Source: Bacillota bacterium (GTDB lineage Bacteria; Bacillota; UBA4882; UBA8346). Taken from it: DNA of 64,000 nt. The DNA lies in contig JAEXFN010000018.1 of the NCBI GenBank assembly GCA_023400055.1, forward strand, positions 434,001-498,000, written 5' to 3'. The notes beneath the pieces are model-generated. The model had not been told where the DNA came from, ran no database searches, and saw only the letters and a list, made by a program, of their open reading frames with translations. Positions 16,993-24,728 of this stretch are shown piece by piece; within the stretch, counting starts at the first letter, position 1, and each line of letters begins with the position of its first letter. A program made the translations under genes and the position numbers.

Positions 16993-17319
16993 TTAAAGTC
17001 CTTTGCTGCGCGTGCTGACGGTATAGGCTTCCTCCACCGGACTGACGAAGATCTTGCCGTCGCCGAAGGCGCCGTTCTCGCCGGTCTTGGCCGTTGCCAT
17101 GATCACCTGGACCACCCGGTCCTTGTCGGCGTCCTCCACGATCAGCAGCAGCATCTCCTTGGGAATCTCATCATAATAGATATCGCCGAACTTCAGCCCC
17201 TTCTGTTTGCCGCGGCCGACGACATCCACCTTGGTGACGGCCGGGAAACCGGCCTCGCTCAACGCCGCCAGGACCTCGGTCACCTTTTCGGGCCGGATGA
17301 TCGCTCGCACCATTAACAT
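16993..17319 (-). CDS. nifI1: PII-like nitrogenase regulator NifI1
   Basis: 108 residues of the PII superfamily: MLMVRAIIRPEKVTEVLAALSEAGFPAVTKVDVVGRGKQKGLKFGDIYYDEIPKEMLLLIVEDADKDRVVQVIMATAKTGENGAFGDGKIFVSPVEEAYTVSTRSKGL. The short T-loop (KGLKFGDIYYDEIPK) and the C-terminal EEAYTVSTR are NifI1 hallmarks. Partner of NifI2 in post-translational switch-off of nitrogenase. It lies 24 bp downstream of the HEPN-like gene in the anf operon. Confidence 0.93.
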   Translation of the reverse strand: MLMVRAIIRPEKVTEVLAALSEAGFPAVTKVDVVGRGKQKGLKFGDIYYDEIPKEMLLLIVEDADKDRVVQVIMATAKTGENGAFGDGKIFVSPVEEAYTVSTRSKGL

Positions 17320-17343
17320 ATCGCTCTTCCCCCTGACTTTTTT

Positions 17344-17769
17344 TCATTGTTCTCCCGCCGCCCGGACCGCCGCGAGCCGGTCCGGGTCAAACAAATCGCG
17401 GACTTCGGCGCACAGCGCCAGGACGCGCTCGGCGTCGGGCGGCTCGGGCGCGCCGTGATGGTAGTTCTCCAGCGAACAGATGCCGAAGATCGAGTCCAGC
17501 GAACGGATCGCCCGGTTCAGGGCGGGCGGAAAGTCCATCAGCCCTTCGATGGCGTCCATCAGGCAGGTAAAGTTGTGATTGCCCGGCTCCTCGCCGTACA
17601 GTTCGCACAAGGCCACCAGGTAGCGTTCGAGCGCGACCGCCCCGACGTTGAAGACCACGCTGAAATGTTGCCCTTCCCGCAGGAACTGCTCCGCCCGGCG
17701 GTGGTACGCCCGGGCGTCCTGATAATCGGCTGCGAAGGCTCCGGCCTCGCTCTCCCTATCGTTAATCAT
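17344..17769 (-). CDS. HEPN-like helical protein in the anf operon
   Basis: 141 residues, predicted all-helical from composition. AADYQDARAYHRRAEQFLREGQHFSVVFNVGAVALERYLVALCELYGEEPGNHNFTCLMDAIEGL resembles HEPN domains, which bind nucleotides or RNA and often pair with nucleotidyltransferases. The C-terminal half contains IRSLDSIFGICSLENYHHG; I see no clear Rx4-6H RNase motif. No partner nucleotidyltransferase is adjacent. It lies 72 bp after anfK and 24 bp before nifI1, so it should be made with the nitrogenase. Its role is unknown; regulation or assembly of the enzyme is a guess from context. Confidence 0.6.
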   Translation of the reverse strand: MINDRESEAGAFAADYQDARAYHRRAEQFLREGQHFSVVFNVGAVALERYLVALCELYGEEPGNHNFTCLMDAIEGLMDFPPALNRAIRSLDSIFGICSLENYHHGAPEPPDAERVLALCAEVRDLFDPDRLAAVRAAGEQ

Positions 17770-17841
17770 TTGACTGATCCTCTTCCCTCAGAATCGCGCC
17801 GGCATCCGGCCGCGCTTCCGGGCCGCCGCAACCGGCGCGCC

Positions 17842-19230
17842 TCACCATACATTCAGGATCCATTCTTTGTTCTTCTTCCGCTCCATGTCGGCGAAGATGG
17901 TATTGGCCATCTCCTCGCCCAGCCAGGTCGCGCCGGCATAACCCACGATCGGGTGGCGGTAGAGCCCCGCCCGGTCGTAGGTGGGGAAGCCCACCCGGAC
18001 CATGGGGATGTTGTAGTCGATCGAGATGAACCTGCCCTTGGAATGGCCCAGGATCAGATCCAGCTCCAGCCCCCGGTTCTTGATCCGCTCTTCCAGCTCC
18101 CAGAGGTCGGCATTGAGGACGATCTCCATGTCGAAATCGATGTTGGCCTGTAGCTCCTTGATGCGGGGATCGTTCCGGTAACCGGTGTTGTCGTCCCCCA
18201 GGAGCAGCAGCACCGGCTGCATCTCCAGATCCAGGCAGAACTGGGCCAGCCCGATGACCAGGTCGGCCGCGCCATAGATGGCCACCTTCTTGTCGGCCAG
18301 AAACAGGTGGGTCAGATCGGTCAGCGCGTCGATGGCCAAGCCGCGCTCGCGGACGAGCGACTGGGGGATGGGCTTGCCGGTCAGGGTTTTGACATTCCGC
18401 AGGAAGCTATCGGTGTTGCGGATGCCGATCGGCGTCGGGCCGACGATAGCCGGGACATCGAATTCGCTCTCGAGATACTCGGCGGTCTGGCCCCCTTCGT
18501 AACGGTTCAGGGCGATGGTCCCCAGCGCGTTGGCGGTGGAGGCCAGATCGGCGACGCTGGTCTCGCCGTGGGAGGTATGGTTGCCGTCCGGCATCAGCGG
18601 CGAATCGAAGCTTTCGATCTCAAACAGTACCGTCGCCGCGACGCCCATCTCCGCCAGCAGGTGCTTCAGCGCGGTCACGTCGCCGGGATTGGCCCAGCCG
18701 GTGATCAGGTTGAGCTTGCCGTTGGGCTCGCCTTTCTTTGCGAAATGGCTCACGAAGTCCTTGACCGCCACGTCGTAGCCGCTGATCATGCTCCCCTTGA
18801 AACTGGGGGTATGGATCGGGATCAGGTGGACTTCCCGGCCGGGGAATTTCTGGGGCAAGAGCCCTTCATTGAGTTTGCGGACGACGCCGTCGACGTCGTC
18901 GCCGATCACCTCGGTACAGCAGGTGGTGATGATCGGCACCACCTTCACGTCGGGATAGCGCATCAGCAGCACATCGACCGCTTCCTCGACCCGGTTGAGG
19001 GCGCCGAAGACCGCGCCGTCCTCGTGCACCGAGGAGGAGGCCAGCTCGAAGCTTTCCTTGAAATGCTGCGAGAACAGCAAGCGGACGAACATCACACAGC
19101 CCTGGCCGCCGTGGACGATCCCGATGCAATCCTCGATTCCGATGCTGGCGTACTGCGCGCCGCAAGGCTGGCAGGTGAATATCGGGTTGATGATGCCGAC
19201 CCGTTCTTTTTGCTTCACTTCACATGGCAT
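17842..19230 (-). CDS. anfK: Fe-only nitrogenase dinitrogenase beta subunit AnfK
   Basis: 462 residues from MPCEVKQKERVGIINPIF; the start at 19239 would add three residues but is too close to its AAGG. The P-cluster cysteines are present in IFTCQPCGAQ (C20), HGGQGCVMF (C45) and ITTCCTEVIGDDVDG (~C104). The absence of the long N-terminal extension of NifK and the sequence SSSVHEDGAVFGALNRVEEAVDVLL are typical of AnfK. With AnfD and AnfG it forms the FeFe dinitrogenase in the cytoplasm. It follows anfG by 84 bp. Confidence 0.97.
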   Translation of the reverse strand: MPCEVKQKERVGIINPIFTCQPCGAQYASIGIEDCIGIVHGGQGCVMFVRLLFSQHFKESFELASSSVHEDGAVFGALNRVEEAVDVLLMRYPDVKVVPIITTCCTEVIGDDVDGVVRKLNEGLLPQKFPGREVHLIPIHTPSFKGSMISGYDVAVKDFVSHFAKKGEPNGKLNLITGWANPGDVTALKHLLAEMGVAATVLFEIESFDSPLMPDGNHTSHGETSVADLASTANALGTIALNRYEGGQTAEYLESEFDVPAIVGPTPIGIRNTDSFLRNVKTLTGKPIPQSLVRERGLAIDALTDLTHLFLADKKVAIYGAADLVIGLAQFCLDLEMQPVLLLLGDDNTGYRNDPRIKELQANIDFDMEIVLNADLWELEERIKNRGLELDLILGHSKGRFISIDYNIPMVRVGFPTYDRAGLYRHPIVGYAGATWLGEEMANTIFADMERKKNKEWILNVW

Positions 19231-19314
19231 TCCTATCATTCCTTCCTGTCGCTGTGGAACGAAAGCGTTCCAATCGTCCGAGTTTTGCGAGGCCAGGCCG
19301 GCCAGGAGCGGCCA

Positions 19315-19668
19315 CTAGTAGAGCGGGACCTTCAACTCCTCATTGAGCGAGCCGGTGATGGTCAAAAAGTCGATCCGCTCCCTGAGCCCCTGCATCAACG
19401 GTTTGATCTCCACCGGCTCCAGCGTGGCCAGCCACGGATAGCGGCTCTTAAAGCCGTCGGCCAGGCAGACGGCGTCCACCCAATGGCAGCGGTCAGCCGG
19501 GGTCTCATGGGCGACGGGCTCGCCGCAGAGGAGCTGCATCGTCTTGGTGAGGATGCCCTCGTTCTGTTTCTCGCGGTCCCAGGCGCGGGAGTGAAACTGC
19601 CACAGGCAATTTTTCATGATGTAATCCACCAGTTGTTCGACGCGTTCTTTCATTTGATCTTCCGACAT
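19315..19668 (-). CDS. anfG: Fe-only nitrogenase delta subunit AnfG
   Basis: 117 residues, the expected AnfG/VnfG length. It contains LVDYIMKNCLWQFHSRAWDREKQNEGILTKTMQLLCGEP and DRCHWVDAVCLADGFKSRYPWLATLEPVEIKPLMQGLRERIDFLTITGSLNEEL. The delta subunit occurs only in V- and Fe-only nitrogenases and supports cofactor insertion and interaction with AnfH. The start has GAGGTGAT 4 bp upstream. It is separated from anfD by a 110 bp spacer with strong secondary structure. Confidence 0.97.
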   Translation of the reverse strand: MSEDQMKERVEQLVDYIMKNCLWQFHSRAWDREKQNEGILTKTMQLLCGEPVAHETPADRCHWVDAVCLADGFKSRYPWLATLEPVEIKPLMQGLRERIDFLTITGSLNEELKVPLY

Positions 19669-19684
19669 GTCATCACCTCGTTCT

Positions 19685-19779
19685 AAGCCTTGTGATTAAC
19701 TCCGGCCGCCAGACCGGCGGAACTGTAAGAACTCAGCCGAGCCAGGGATAAGTCAGACGCTGACTCGATCGCAAGGCTT
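19685..19779 (-). other. Structured RNA spacer between anfD and anfG
   Basis: Directly after the anfD stop the transcript can form AAGCCTTG (19772-19779) paired with CAAGGCTT (19685-19692) as a closing stem. Inside it are AGTCAG-CGT-CTGACT (19751-19765) and CCGCC-GGTCT-GGCGG, giving a multi-branched 95-nt element. There is no U-run, so it is not a plain terminator. It could be an mRNA processing or stability element setting subunit ratios; the pairing is seen, the role is inference. Confidence 0.5.
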
Positions 19780-21345
19780 TTATACCGCTGAGCGTTGTTG
19801 TTGGGAAGGGAAACTCGGGTAAGTCTTGTTGCGCAATCCGGAAACGCTGTCGTACTTCCCGGTGTATTGCCGCAGCCGGTCGGAGGCCAGGACCTCCGGA
19901 CTCAGGTCGGCGTCGGAAAGCAGCCGCTGAGTGGCGAAGCCCCGATCGGCGGGGATCTCATCCCGGCTGATATCCAGATAGGCCAACTGATGAATGGGCG
20001 AATAGATCGCGTTATAGATGTCCCGGGCGAAACGGACCCAGCCCTCGTAGCCCTTCCAGGGGCCGTTGTGGTAGGCGTGAGCGTTGAGATAGGGCACCCG
20101 GATCTTCTTGGCGACCTCGCCCGGGCGCTTGCCGGTGAAGATGATGTCCGGTTTGAGCATCTCCATGGCCTCGAGTCCTTCCAATTCATTGGGATCGTCG
20201 ATGGCCAGCGCGCCCGCCTCGCAGCGGGAGATGCCCTTCTCCATGTCGCCCTGGTGGCCGAATTTGGTGTAGACCGAGACGACCTCGACGCCCATCTCGG
20301 CGTGGATGGCGTGGGCCCAGTGCCAGAGCTTGGAACCGCCCGGCCAGAGGCAGACTTTCTTGCCCTTCAGCCGTTCCTTGTACCAGTCCAGCTCCGGCTT
20401 CCAGCGAGCGGTCTCCGCGTCGATGATCGCCTGGGCCCGGTCCTCGATCCCGAAGAACAGGCCGATCTTGCGCAGCGAGGCCGAAAGCGGCTCGAAGCCG
20501 AAGCCGTCGATGTCCAGCCGGGGCGTGCCGTACTTGACGCGCAGCTCGTTGCAGATGTACTCGGCCGAGCGGGCGCATTCCAGCACGTTGAGATGGGCCC
20601 GGTGCATCGCCCGCAGATCGTCGTAGGAGCCGTTGCCGGTGAAGGTGGAAAGCACCTGGATCCCCATGCGCTTGAAGTAGTCCTGCATCACTTCCTGGTC
20701 GCCCTGGATGTTATACTCGCCGACGTAATTGATCACGTAATCGCTGGTGATCTTGGGCTCGACCGTGCCGACCTTCTGGTTGATCCAGGCGATGTTGATC
20801 TTGTGGTGCCCGCCCGACTGGCTCGGCCCGCCGAAACCCGGCGAGTTGCAGACGAAGATGTCGACCTCGGGCATTTCGTCCATGACTTCCTGGGCGACCG
20901 CGTTCATGTCGTCGCCGATCAATGCCGAGGCGCAGGTCTGGTAGAGGGTCATCCGCTTGATCTGCGGGAAGGCCCGGAAAGCCTCGATGATATTTTGCTT
21001 GAGCATTTTTTCGGCGCCGAAGACGATGTGTTTCTCCTTCATGTCCGTGGCGTAAGTGTATTTCAGCTGAAAGTTGTCGTTGTCGCTGATATAGCGCTTG
21101 GTCTGCCAGGTGTCGTAGGTACAGCCGACCGGCCCGTGGCTCATGTGGATGACGTCCTTCATGGGCGTGCCGATGACGTGTTTGGCGCCGCAGTAGGCGC
21201 AGCCGCGCTCGGAGATGCTCCCGGGAATGGTGTTGAGGTAGCCCAGGGGCAGGGCGTCGGCCAGGGTCTCGCCCGGCCCCTTGATCACGGCGTGCTTGCG
21301 CCGCTCGGGAATGCACTCGCTGCATTTAAACAGATGATAAGGCAT
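19780..21345 (-). CDS. anfD: Fe-only nitrogenase dinitrogenase alpha subunit AnfD
   Basis: 521 residues. P-cluster ligands are Cys49 (ERGCAYCGAKH), Cys75 (GPVGCTYDTW) and Cys138 (LYQTCASALIGDD). The FeFe-cofactor ligands are Cys257 (NVLECARSAEYI) and His423 (LNAHAYHNGPWKGYEGW), at exactly the positions known for AnfD. The sequence shows AnfD rather than NifD or VnfD character throughout (FTGNGSYDDLRAMHRAHLN, SISERGCAYCG). It reduces N2 with electrons from AnfH. It lies 66 bp after anfH. No catalytic residue is missing. Confidence 0.98.
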   Translation of the reverse strand: MPYHLFKCSECIPERRKHAVIKGPGETLADALPLGYLNTIPGSISERGCAYCGAKHVIGTPMKDVIHMSHGPVGCTYDTWQTKRYISDNDNFQLKYTYATDMKEKHIVFGAEKMLKQNIIEAFRAFPQIKRMTLYQTCASALIGDDMNAVAQEVMDEMPEVDIFVCNSPGFGGPSQSGGHHKINIAWINQKVGTVEPKITSDYVINYVGEYNIQGDQEVMQDYFKRMGIQVLSTFTGNGSYDDLRAMHRAHLNVLECARSAEYICNELRVKYGTPRLDIDGFGFEPLSASLRKIGLFFGIEDRAQAIIDAETARWKPELDWYKERLKGKKVCLWPGGSKLWHWAHAIHAEMGVEVVSVYTKFGHQGDMEKGISRCEAGALAIDDPNELEGLEAMEMLKPDIIFTGKRPGEVAKKIRVPYLNAHAYHNGPWKGYEGWVRFARDIYNAIYSPIHQLAYLDISRDEIPADRGFATQRLLSDADLSPEVLASDRLRQYTGKYDSVSGLRNKTYPSFPSQQQRSAV

Positions 21346-21411
21346 CTTGCGGTCCTCCTTTACTTGGCGGATGGGCTTCCGGCCGCCGTCCGGCCGGGCC
21401 GGGGAACGCCG

Positions 21412-22239
21412 TCAATCGGCGATGCCGTATTTGACGACCATCGCTTCCAACTCATCCATCTTCAGCGGCTGGGGGATGACGAAGTTCTGATTCTCGATGA
21501 TCTTCCGGGCCAGTTCGCCGTATTCCTTGGCCTGGTTGCACTCGGCGTCGTACTCGACCACGGTCTTCTTGTTGAATTCCGCCTTTTGGACGATGTTGTC
21601 GCGGGGCACGAAATGAATCATCTGGGTGCCGATGGCGGCGGTGAATTCCTCCAGGAACTCCGCCTCGCGGTCCACCTTGCGGCTGTTGCAGATGACCCCG
21701 CCGAGGCGGACCCCGCTCTGCTTGGCGTATTTCAGCAGGCCCTTGCAGATGTTGTTGGCGGCGTAGATCGCCATCATCTCGCCGGAGGCCACGATGTAGA
21801 CCTCCTGGGCCTTGCCGTCGCGGATCGGCATCGCGAAGCCGCCGCAGACCACGTCGCCCAGCACGTCGAAGAAGACGAAGTCCAGATCGGGGGTGTAGGC
21901 GCCGTTCTTCTCCATCAGGTCGATGGCGGTGATCACGCCGCGTCCGGCGCAGCCCACGCCGGGCTCGGGGCCGCCCGACTCCACACAGCGGATGCCCTCG
22001 AAGCCGTCGCGCACCACGCCTTCGACGGTGATCTTCTCCTCGCCCTCATCGCGCAGCATATCCATGAGGGTTTTCTGATTCATCCCGCCCAGGATGAGCC
22101 GGGTGGAATCGGCCTTGGGGTCGCAGCCGTGGATGAAGACCTTCTGGTCGTAAAAATGGGCCATCGCCGCGGCTGTGTTCTGTTGGGTGGTGGATTTCCC
22201 AATCCCGCCCTTGCCATAGATCGCAATTTTTCTCGGCAT
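21412..22239 (-). CDS. anfH: Fe-only nitrogenase iron protein AnfH (dinitrogenase reductase)
   Basis: 275 residues. P-loop GKGGIGKS at residues 9-16, the [4Fe-4S] cysteines in GVGCAGRGVIT and DVLGDVVCGGFAMP, and the switch/ADP-ribosylation arginine in CAGRG are intact. KNGAYTPDLDFVFFDVLGDVV and the extended C-terminus ENQNFVIPQPLKMDELEAMVVKYG support AnfH. It is the ATP-dependent electron donor to AnfDGK. It is the first gene of the operon, with GAGAGGT before the ATG and a good sigma-A-type promoter ~115 bp upstream. Confidence 0.98.
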   Translation of the reverse strand: MPRKIAIYGKGGIGKSTTQQNTAAAMAHFYDQKVFIHGCDPKADSTRLILGGMNQKTLMDMLRDEGEEKITVEGVVRDGFEGIRCVESGGPEPGVGCAGRGVITAIDLMEKNGAYTPDLDFVFFDVLGDVVCGGFAMPIRDGKAQEVYIVASGEMMAIYAANNICKGLLKYAKQSGVRLGGVICNSRKVDREAEFLEEFTAAIGTQMIHFVPRDNIVQKAEFNKKTVVEYDAECNQAKEYGELARKIIENQNFVIPQPLKMDELEAMVVKYGIAD

Positions 22240-22353
22240 GTTTGGACACCTCTCATTGATTCAGATTTTCACTGCATTCCGGATCGGGCCGCCGCTTTCA
22301 CCGCCTTTCCCCAAAAGGACCGATTCGGAACGACGCTTTTCTCGCTTATGTTA

Positions 22354-22382
22354 TATATATGTTATATATTAAACTGATTCAA
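22354..22382 (-). promoter_or_regulatory. Probable sigma-A-type promoter of the anf operon
   Basis: On the minus strand TTGAAT (22382-22377) and TATATA (22359-22354) are separated by exactly 17 bp. I saw no TGGCAC-N5-TTGC sigma-54 element in the same region. The -10 lies in a run of two direct ATGTTATAT copies. Confidence 0.6.
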
Positions 22383-22394
22383 CCAATCATATCA

Positions 22395-22427
22395 AACTAT
22401 AACTAACTCAAACTAACTATAACTAAC
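22395..22427 (-). promoter_or_regulatory. Direct repeats upstream of the anfH promoter (candidate operator/activator site)
   Basis: GTTAGTTATAGTT (minus strand) occurs twice, at 22407-22395 and 22427-22415, exactly 20 bp apart and ending 12 bp upstream of the -35. A further partial GGTTAATGTTAG follows. The placement fits an activator or repressor binding as a dimer on one DNA face. The protein that binds is unknown. Confidence 0.45.
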
Positions 22428-22528
22428 ATTAACCAAATTATATGAGATGAGATTTGGAATGTCAACGCATCTTTATGTTAAATTTACTGACGTATAATTT
22501 ACATTAACCTCACAACGCCCCCTGCCCA

Positions 22529-22556
22529 ATAAAAAAGAGCCCTTCTCTCGGGCTCT
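22529..22556 (-). terminator. Hairpin with T-run (minus strand)
   Basis: AGAGCCC and GGGCTCT form a 7 bp stem with a 7-base loop; on the minus strand TTTTTT follows. No gene ends nearby on this strand, so it may insulate the anfH promoter from transcription through the repeat element to its right. Confidence 0.65.
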
Positions 22557-22711
22557 CTGCTCTGTTCCGTTTCAACGGGCCTATCCGGCCAAGCTTCCCC
22601 GGCCGGTCTCCGTACCAAAGTTCTTCCGCTATTACATCCCAGGCCCTTGGCCTCAGCCCGTTTCCTCATCGAGGAGAAAGAAAAACCGAAGGAATCAACC
22701 CATTTTTCGTT

Positions 22712-23170
22712 CCGTCCAGCCGCTACTTGCCTCCGCCCTCTTTCCTCGCCTCCCCGGCGGCCTAGGATCGGAGCCCTCATGTCAGGGATGGCTCTTGGTC
22801 CAACTAGGATATTCTTTATCCATGTTAGGATGAAAGGTGTCCTTGTTAGGGATGCCATGATCCTTTCAGCGGATCCCTTCGTCCTTGTTAGGTATAGCAC
22901 GATCCCTGTAAGGGATGGTCTCATCCTTGTAAGGGATCAACGGATCCTTTCAGAGGATCATCCCATTCCTGTTTCCCCAAAGACCATCCCTACTTCCTAA
23001 AAGAGCGGGGAAGCCGATCCGGGGTTTCAGGATGCGGGACCAAGGTTCGGGAATGCATGAGCGATCCTCATCCCTGCTTATTTATGCCGCATCCCTATTG
23101 GACCGGTTGATGTCCTAGTTGAACCGAGGTTTGGGGAAGCTTATTTGGTTGCTATCCCTGGAGCGGGAGA
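22712..23170. repeat. Right copy (B) of the ~460 bp direct repeat, including an 18-unit 21-bp array
   Basis: This segment matches 11645-12105 in the same orientation. The array 22780-23157 has 18 units, 16 of exactly 21 bp, one of 22 and one of 20. Units 1, 4, 6, 8, 9, 12-18 correspond clearly to the units of the same rank in copy A (for example TGTCAGGGATGG, TTGTTAGGTA, CTGCTTATTTAT, CTATTGGACCGG, TAGTTG, AAGCTTAT). Point changes are many while unit number is kept, so the duplication is old or the array length is under selection. Confidence 0.85.
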
Positions 23171-23205
23171 GGAGGGTTGAATTCTTTTTTGGAGACGCGG
23201 CTCAC

Positions 23206-23236
23206 CAAAAAACCAATTCTTGCAATTAAGAATTGG
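23206..23236 (-). terminator. Terminator at the left edge of the AT-rich island
   Basis: CCAATTCTT and AAGAATTGG form a perfect 9 bp stem with a 6-base loop; on the minus strand TTTTTTGG follows. It directly follows the stop codon of the short open frame at 23237 and would also catch transcripts from the RES-domain operon. Confidence 0.8.
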
Positions 23237-23386
23237 TTAACGAGAACCGGCCGGTCTCCAGATAATACCCCCGAATTCATGCCCGACCCGCACCTCGTGA
23301 TAGAGCGCATAGTAGCCCAGCGGATGTAACATGACGAAACCCTCGGCTGACATGGGGCTGAGAAAGAATGAGGAAAATCGGGAACT
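23237..23386 (-). pseudogene. Possible 3' remnant of a truncated gene
   Basis: A minus-strand frame ends with TAA at 23237, immediately before a terminator. It reads ...FSSFFLSPMSAEGFVMLHP, then LGYYALYHEVRVGHEFGG and IIWRPAGSR. The composition is GC-rich like the core genome, but it stops abruptly near 23386 where AT-rich DNA begins. I do not recognise the family. It could also be a short independent gene starting at the ATG in FLSPMSAEG (38 codons). A gene end plus terminator without a gene body suggests truncation by arrival of the island. Confidence 0.35.
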
Positions 23387-23640
23387 ATTTTAATACTCGC
23401 TTACAAATACTACATAAAGCATAAGATTATAAAAGAAAACGGAGTGTTCTGAGTCGAAAGTAAAAATTGTGGGAAAAGATAGCGTTAAAAAGTGTTTCAA
23501 TTAGTAAATTGCGGAAAGGAAGATTATCAAGACCTGATTTCCGGGAGGACATTTCAACATAGGAGAAGTGACCGGATAAACACTGGTGTTATTAAAATTT
23601 ATTAGATTTGAGTACAACAATGGCAATACCATCGTTCTTC
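23387..23640. other. AT-rich non-coding stretch inside the island
   Basis: About 250 bp without a credible gene or repeat array. It marks the left junction of the AT-rich island. Confidence 0.4.
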
Positions 23641-24726
23641 TCAATTCTCAATTGTTTGGCTTATCTTATCATATTTATATTCTATTTCGCGAATATCATA
23701 AACCTCCACAGTTGAACATCCAAAGAGCCTTTCATCGAATATTGCAAGATTATAGCCATTTTTATTCATTGTACTTTGATATTCTATACCCGCAAATCCT
23801 CGACTTTTAATTAAATCACTGATATATTGGGTAGGAAGATAATCAAGCAAACTGTCATGTCTACGCATAGGTTTGGCAATATCAACACTTATTTTTTGTA
23901 AGTTTTTTTTATTGATTGCATGAAAAGTATTATCAAGCGTCCAAAAAGGGCTAATCAGATCTACATGAGTTAAATCGACTACTTCAATATCCTTTTTTAA
24001 GATAAATTCTCCAACCGTTACATAATCATAAATACCTGCTCTAATTTCATTGATAGCAGTGATAGCTGTATCGGCAAGGTACAGACAACTTATCCCTGCG
24101 GAATTAGCTCTTCCCGCAGTGGCTTTGTCCGAAGGAGGAGCGCCCATTTCATTAGCATGAAAGCCAGTCTTATCTGAACAAATTCTTGCTCTGAAAAATG
24201 TTTTCCCCGCTTTATATGGTTTTTTAATAAAGTTACATAAATAAAAAAATTTTTCTTTATTTATGCAGTCGGTATGAAAACGATTATTCTTTTTTATTCC
24301 TTCAACAAAATCCTCCCACTCACAAGTTCTCATAATTGAATATTCTTCAAGATATTCTTTTTGATTTAATTCCAAAATTCCAATCGGTGCGTCAAATAAT
24401 CCCCGATTTTTTTCATATCTTCTATGGCAGATACCAATTATAGCCATATATGCCAGATCTCTATCAAGGTTAAAAATACTCCATCGCGTGCAAAGTTCAT
24501 CTTTTAGAAAGATTCTATTCTCCTGAGGGTAATCATCGGGCAGTTCGTCATTACTAGTATAAATATCTAATAAATCATCAAACATCGCTTCTAATTCATT
24601 ATTTATGTCAGTATCATAGATAAAAACATTTTCTTTCCCACATAATTCGCAAGTACCAATCTGATTTAATTTTTCAATAATACCCTTAATTTCTATATCG
24701 TTAAAGCAATCCTTGCAACATCTCAT
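23641..24726 (-). CDS. RES-domain protein with N-terminal zinc-ribbon-like segment
   Basis: 361 residues from the ATG at 24726; a GTG at 24729 is also possible. The N-terminus has MRCCKDCFND and CELCGKENVF, two Cys pairs that could bind zinc, as in HEPN/RES N-terminal domains. Residues ~175-345 are a RES domain: FFRARI, MGAPPSDKATAGRANSAGISCLYLADTAITAINEIRAG, then DYLPTQYISDLIKSRGFAGIEYQST and YNLAIF. The R, Y and E/N positions of the NAD-binding RES toxins appear present. RES enzymes degrade NAD+ and act as toxins in RES-Xre pairs, but no Xre antitoxin is adjacent. It starts at the last base of the sce7725-like stop codon, so translation is coupled. Codon use and AT content differ from the core genes, indicating horizontal transfer. 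Confidence 0.75.
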   Translation of the reverse strand: MRCCKDCFNDIEIKGIIEKLNQIGTCELCGKENVFIYDTDINNELEAMFDDLLDIYTSNDELPDDYPQENRIFLKDELCTRWSIFNLDRDLAYMAIIGICHRRYEKNRGLFDAPIGILELNQKEYLEEYSIMRTCEWEDFVEGIKKNNRFHTDCINKEKFFYLCNFIKKPYKAGKTFFRARICSDKTGFHANEMGAPPSDKATAGRANSAGISCLYLADTAITAINEIRAGIYDYVTVGEFILKKDIEVVDLTHVDLISPFWTLDNTFHAINKKNLQKISVDIAKPMRRHDSLLDYLPTQYISDLIKSRGFAGIEYQSTMNKNGYNLAIFDERLFGCSTVEVYDIREIEYKYDKISQTIEN

Positions 24727-24728
24727 CA

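Noticed and set aside
19795..22377. 860-residue open frame on the plus strand
   Set aside because: It is antisense to anfD and anfH, which are certain genes. Composition (D, V, H, L rich) is that of a mirror frame.
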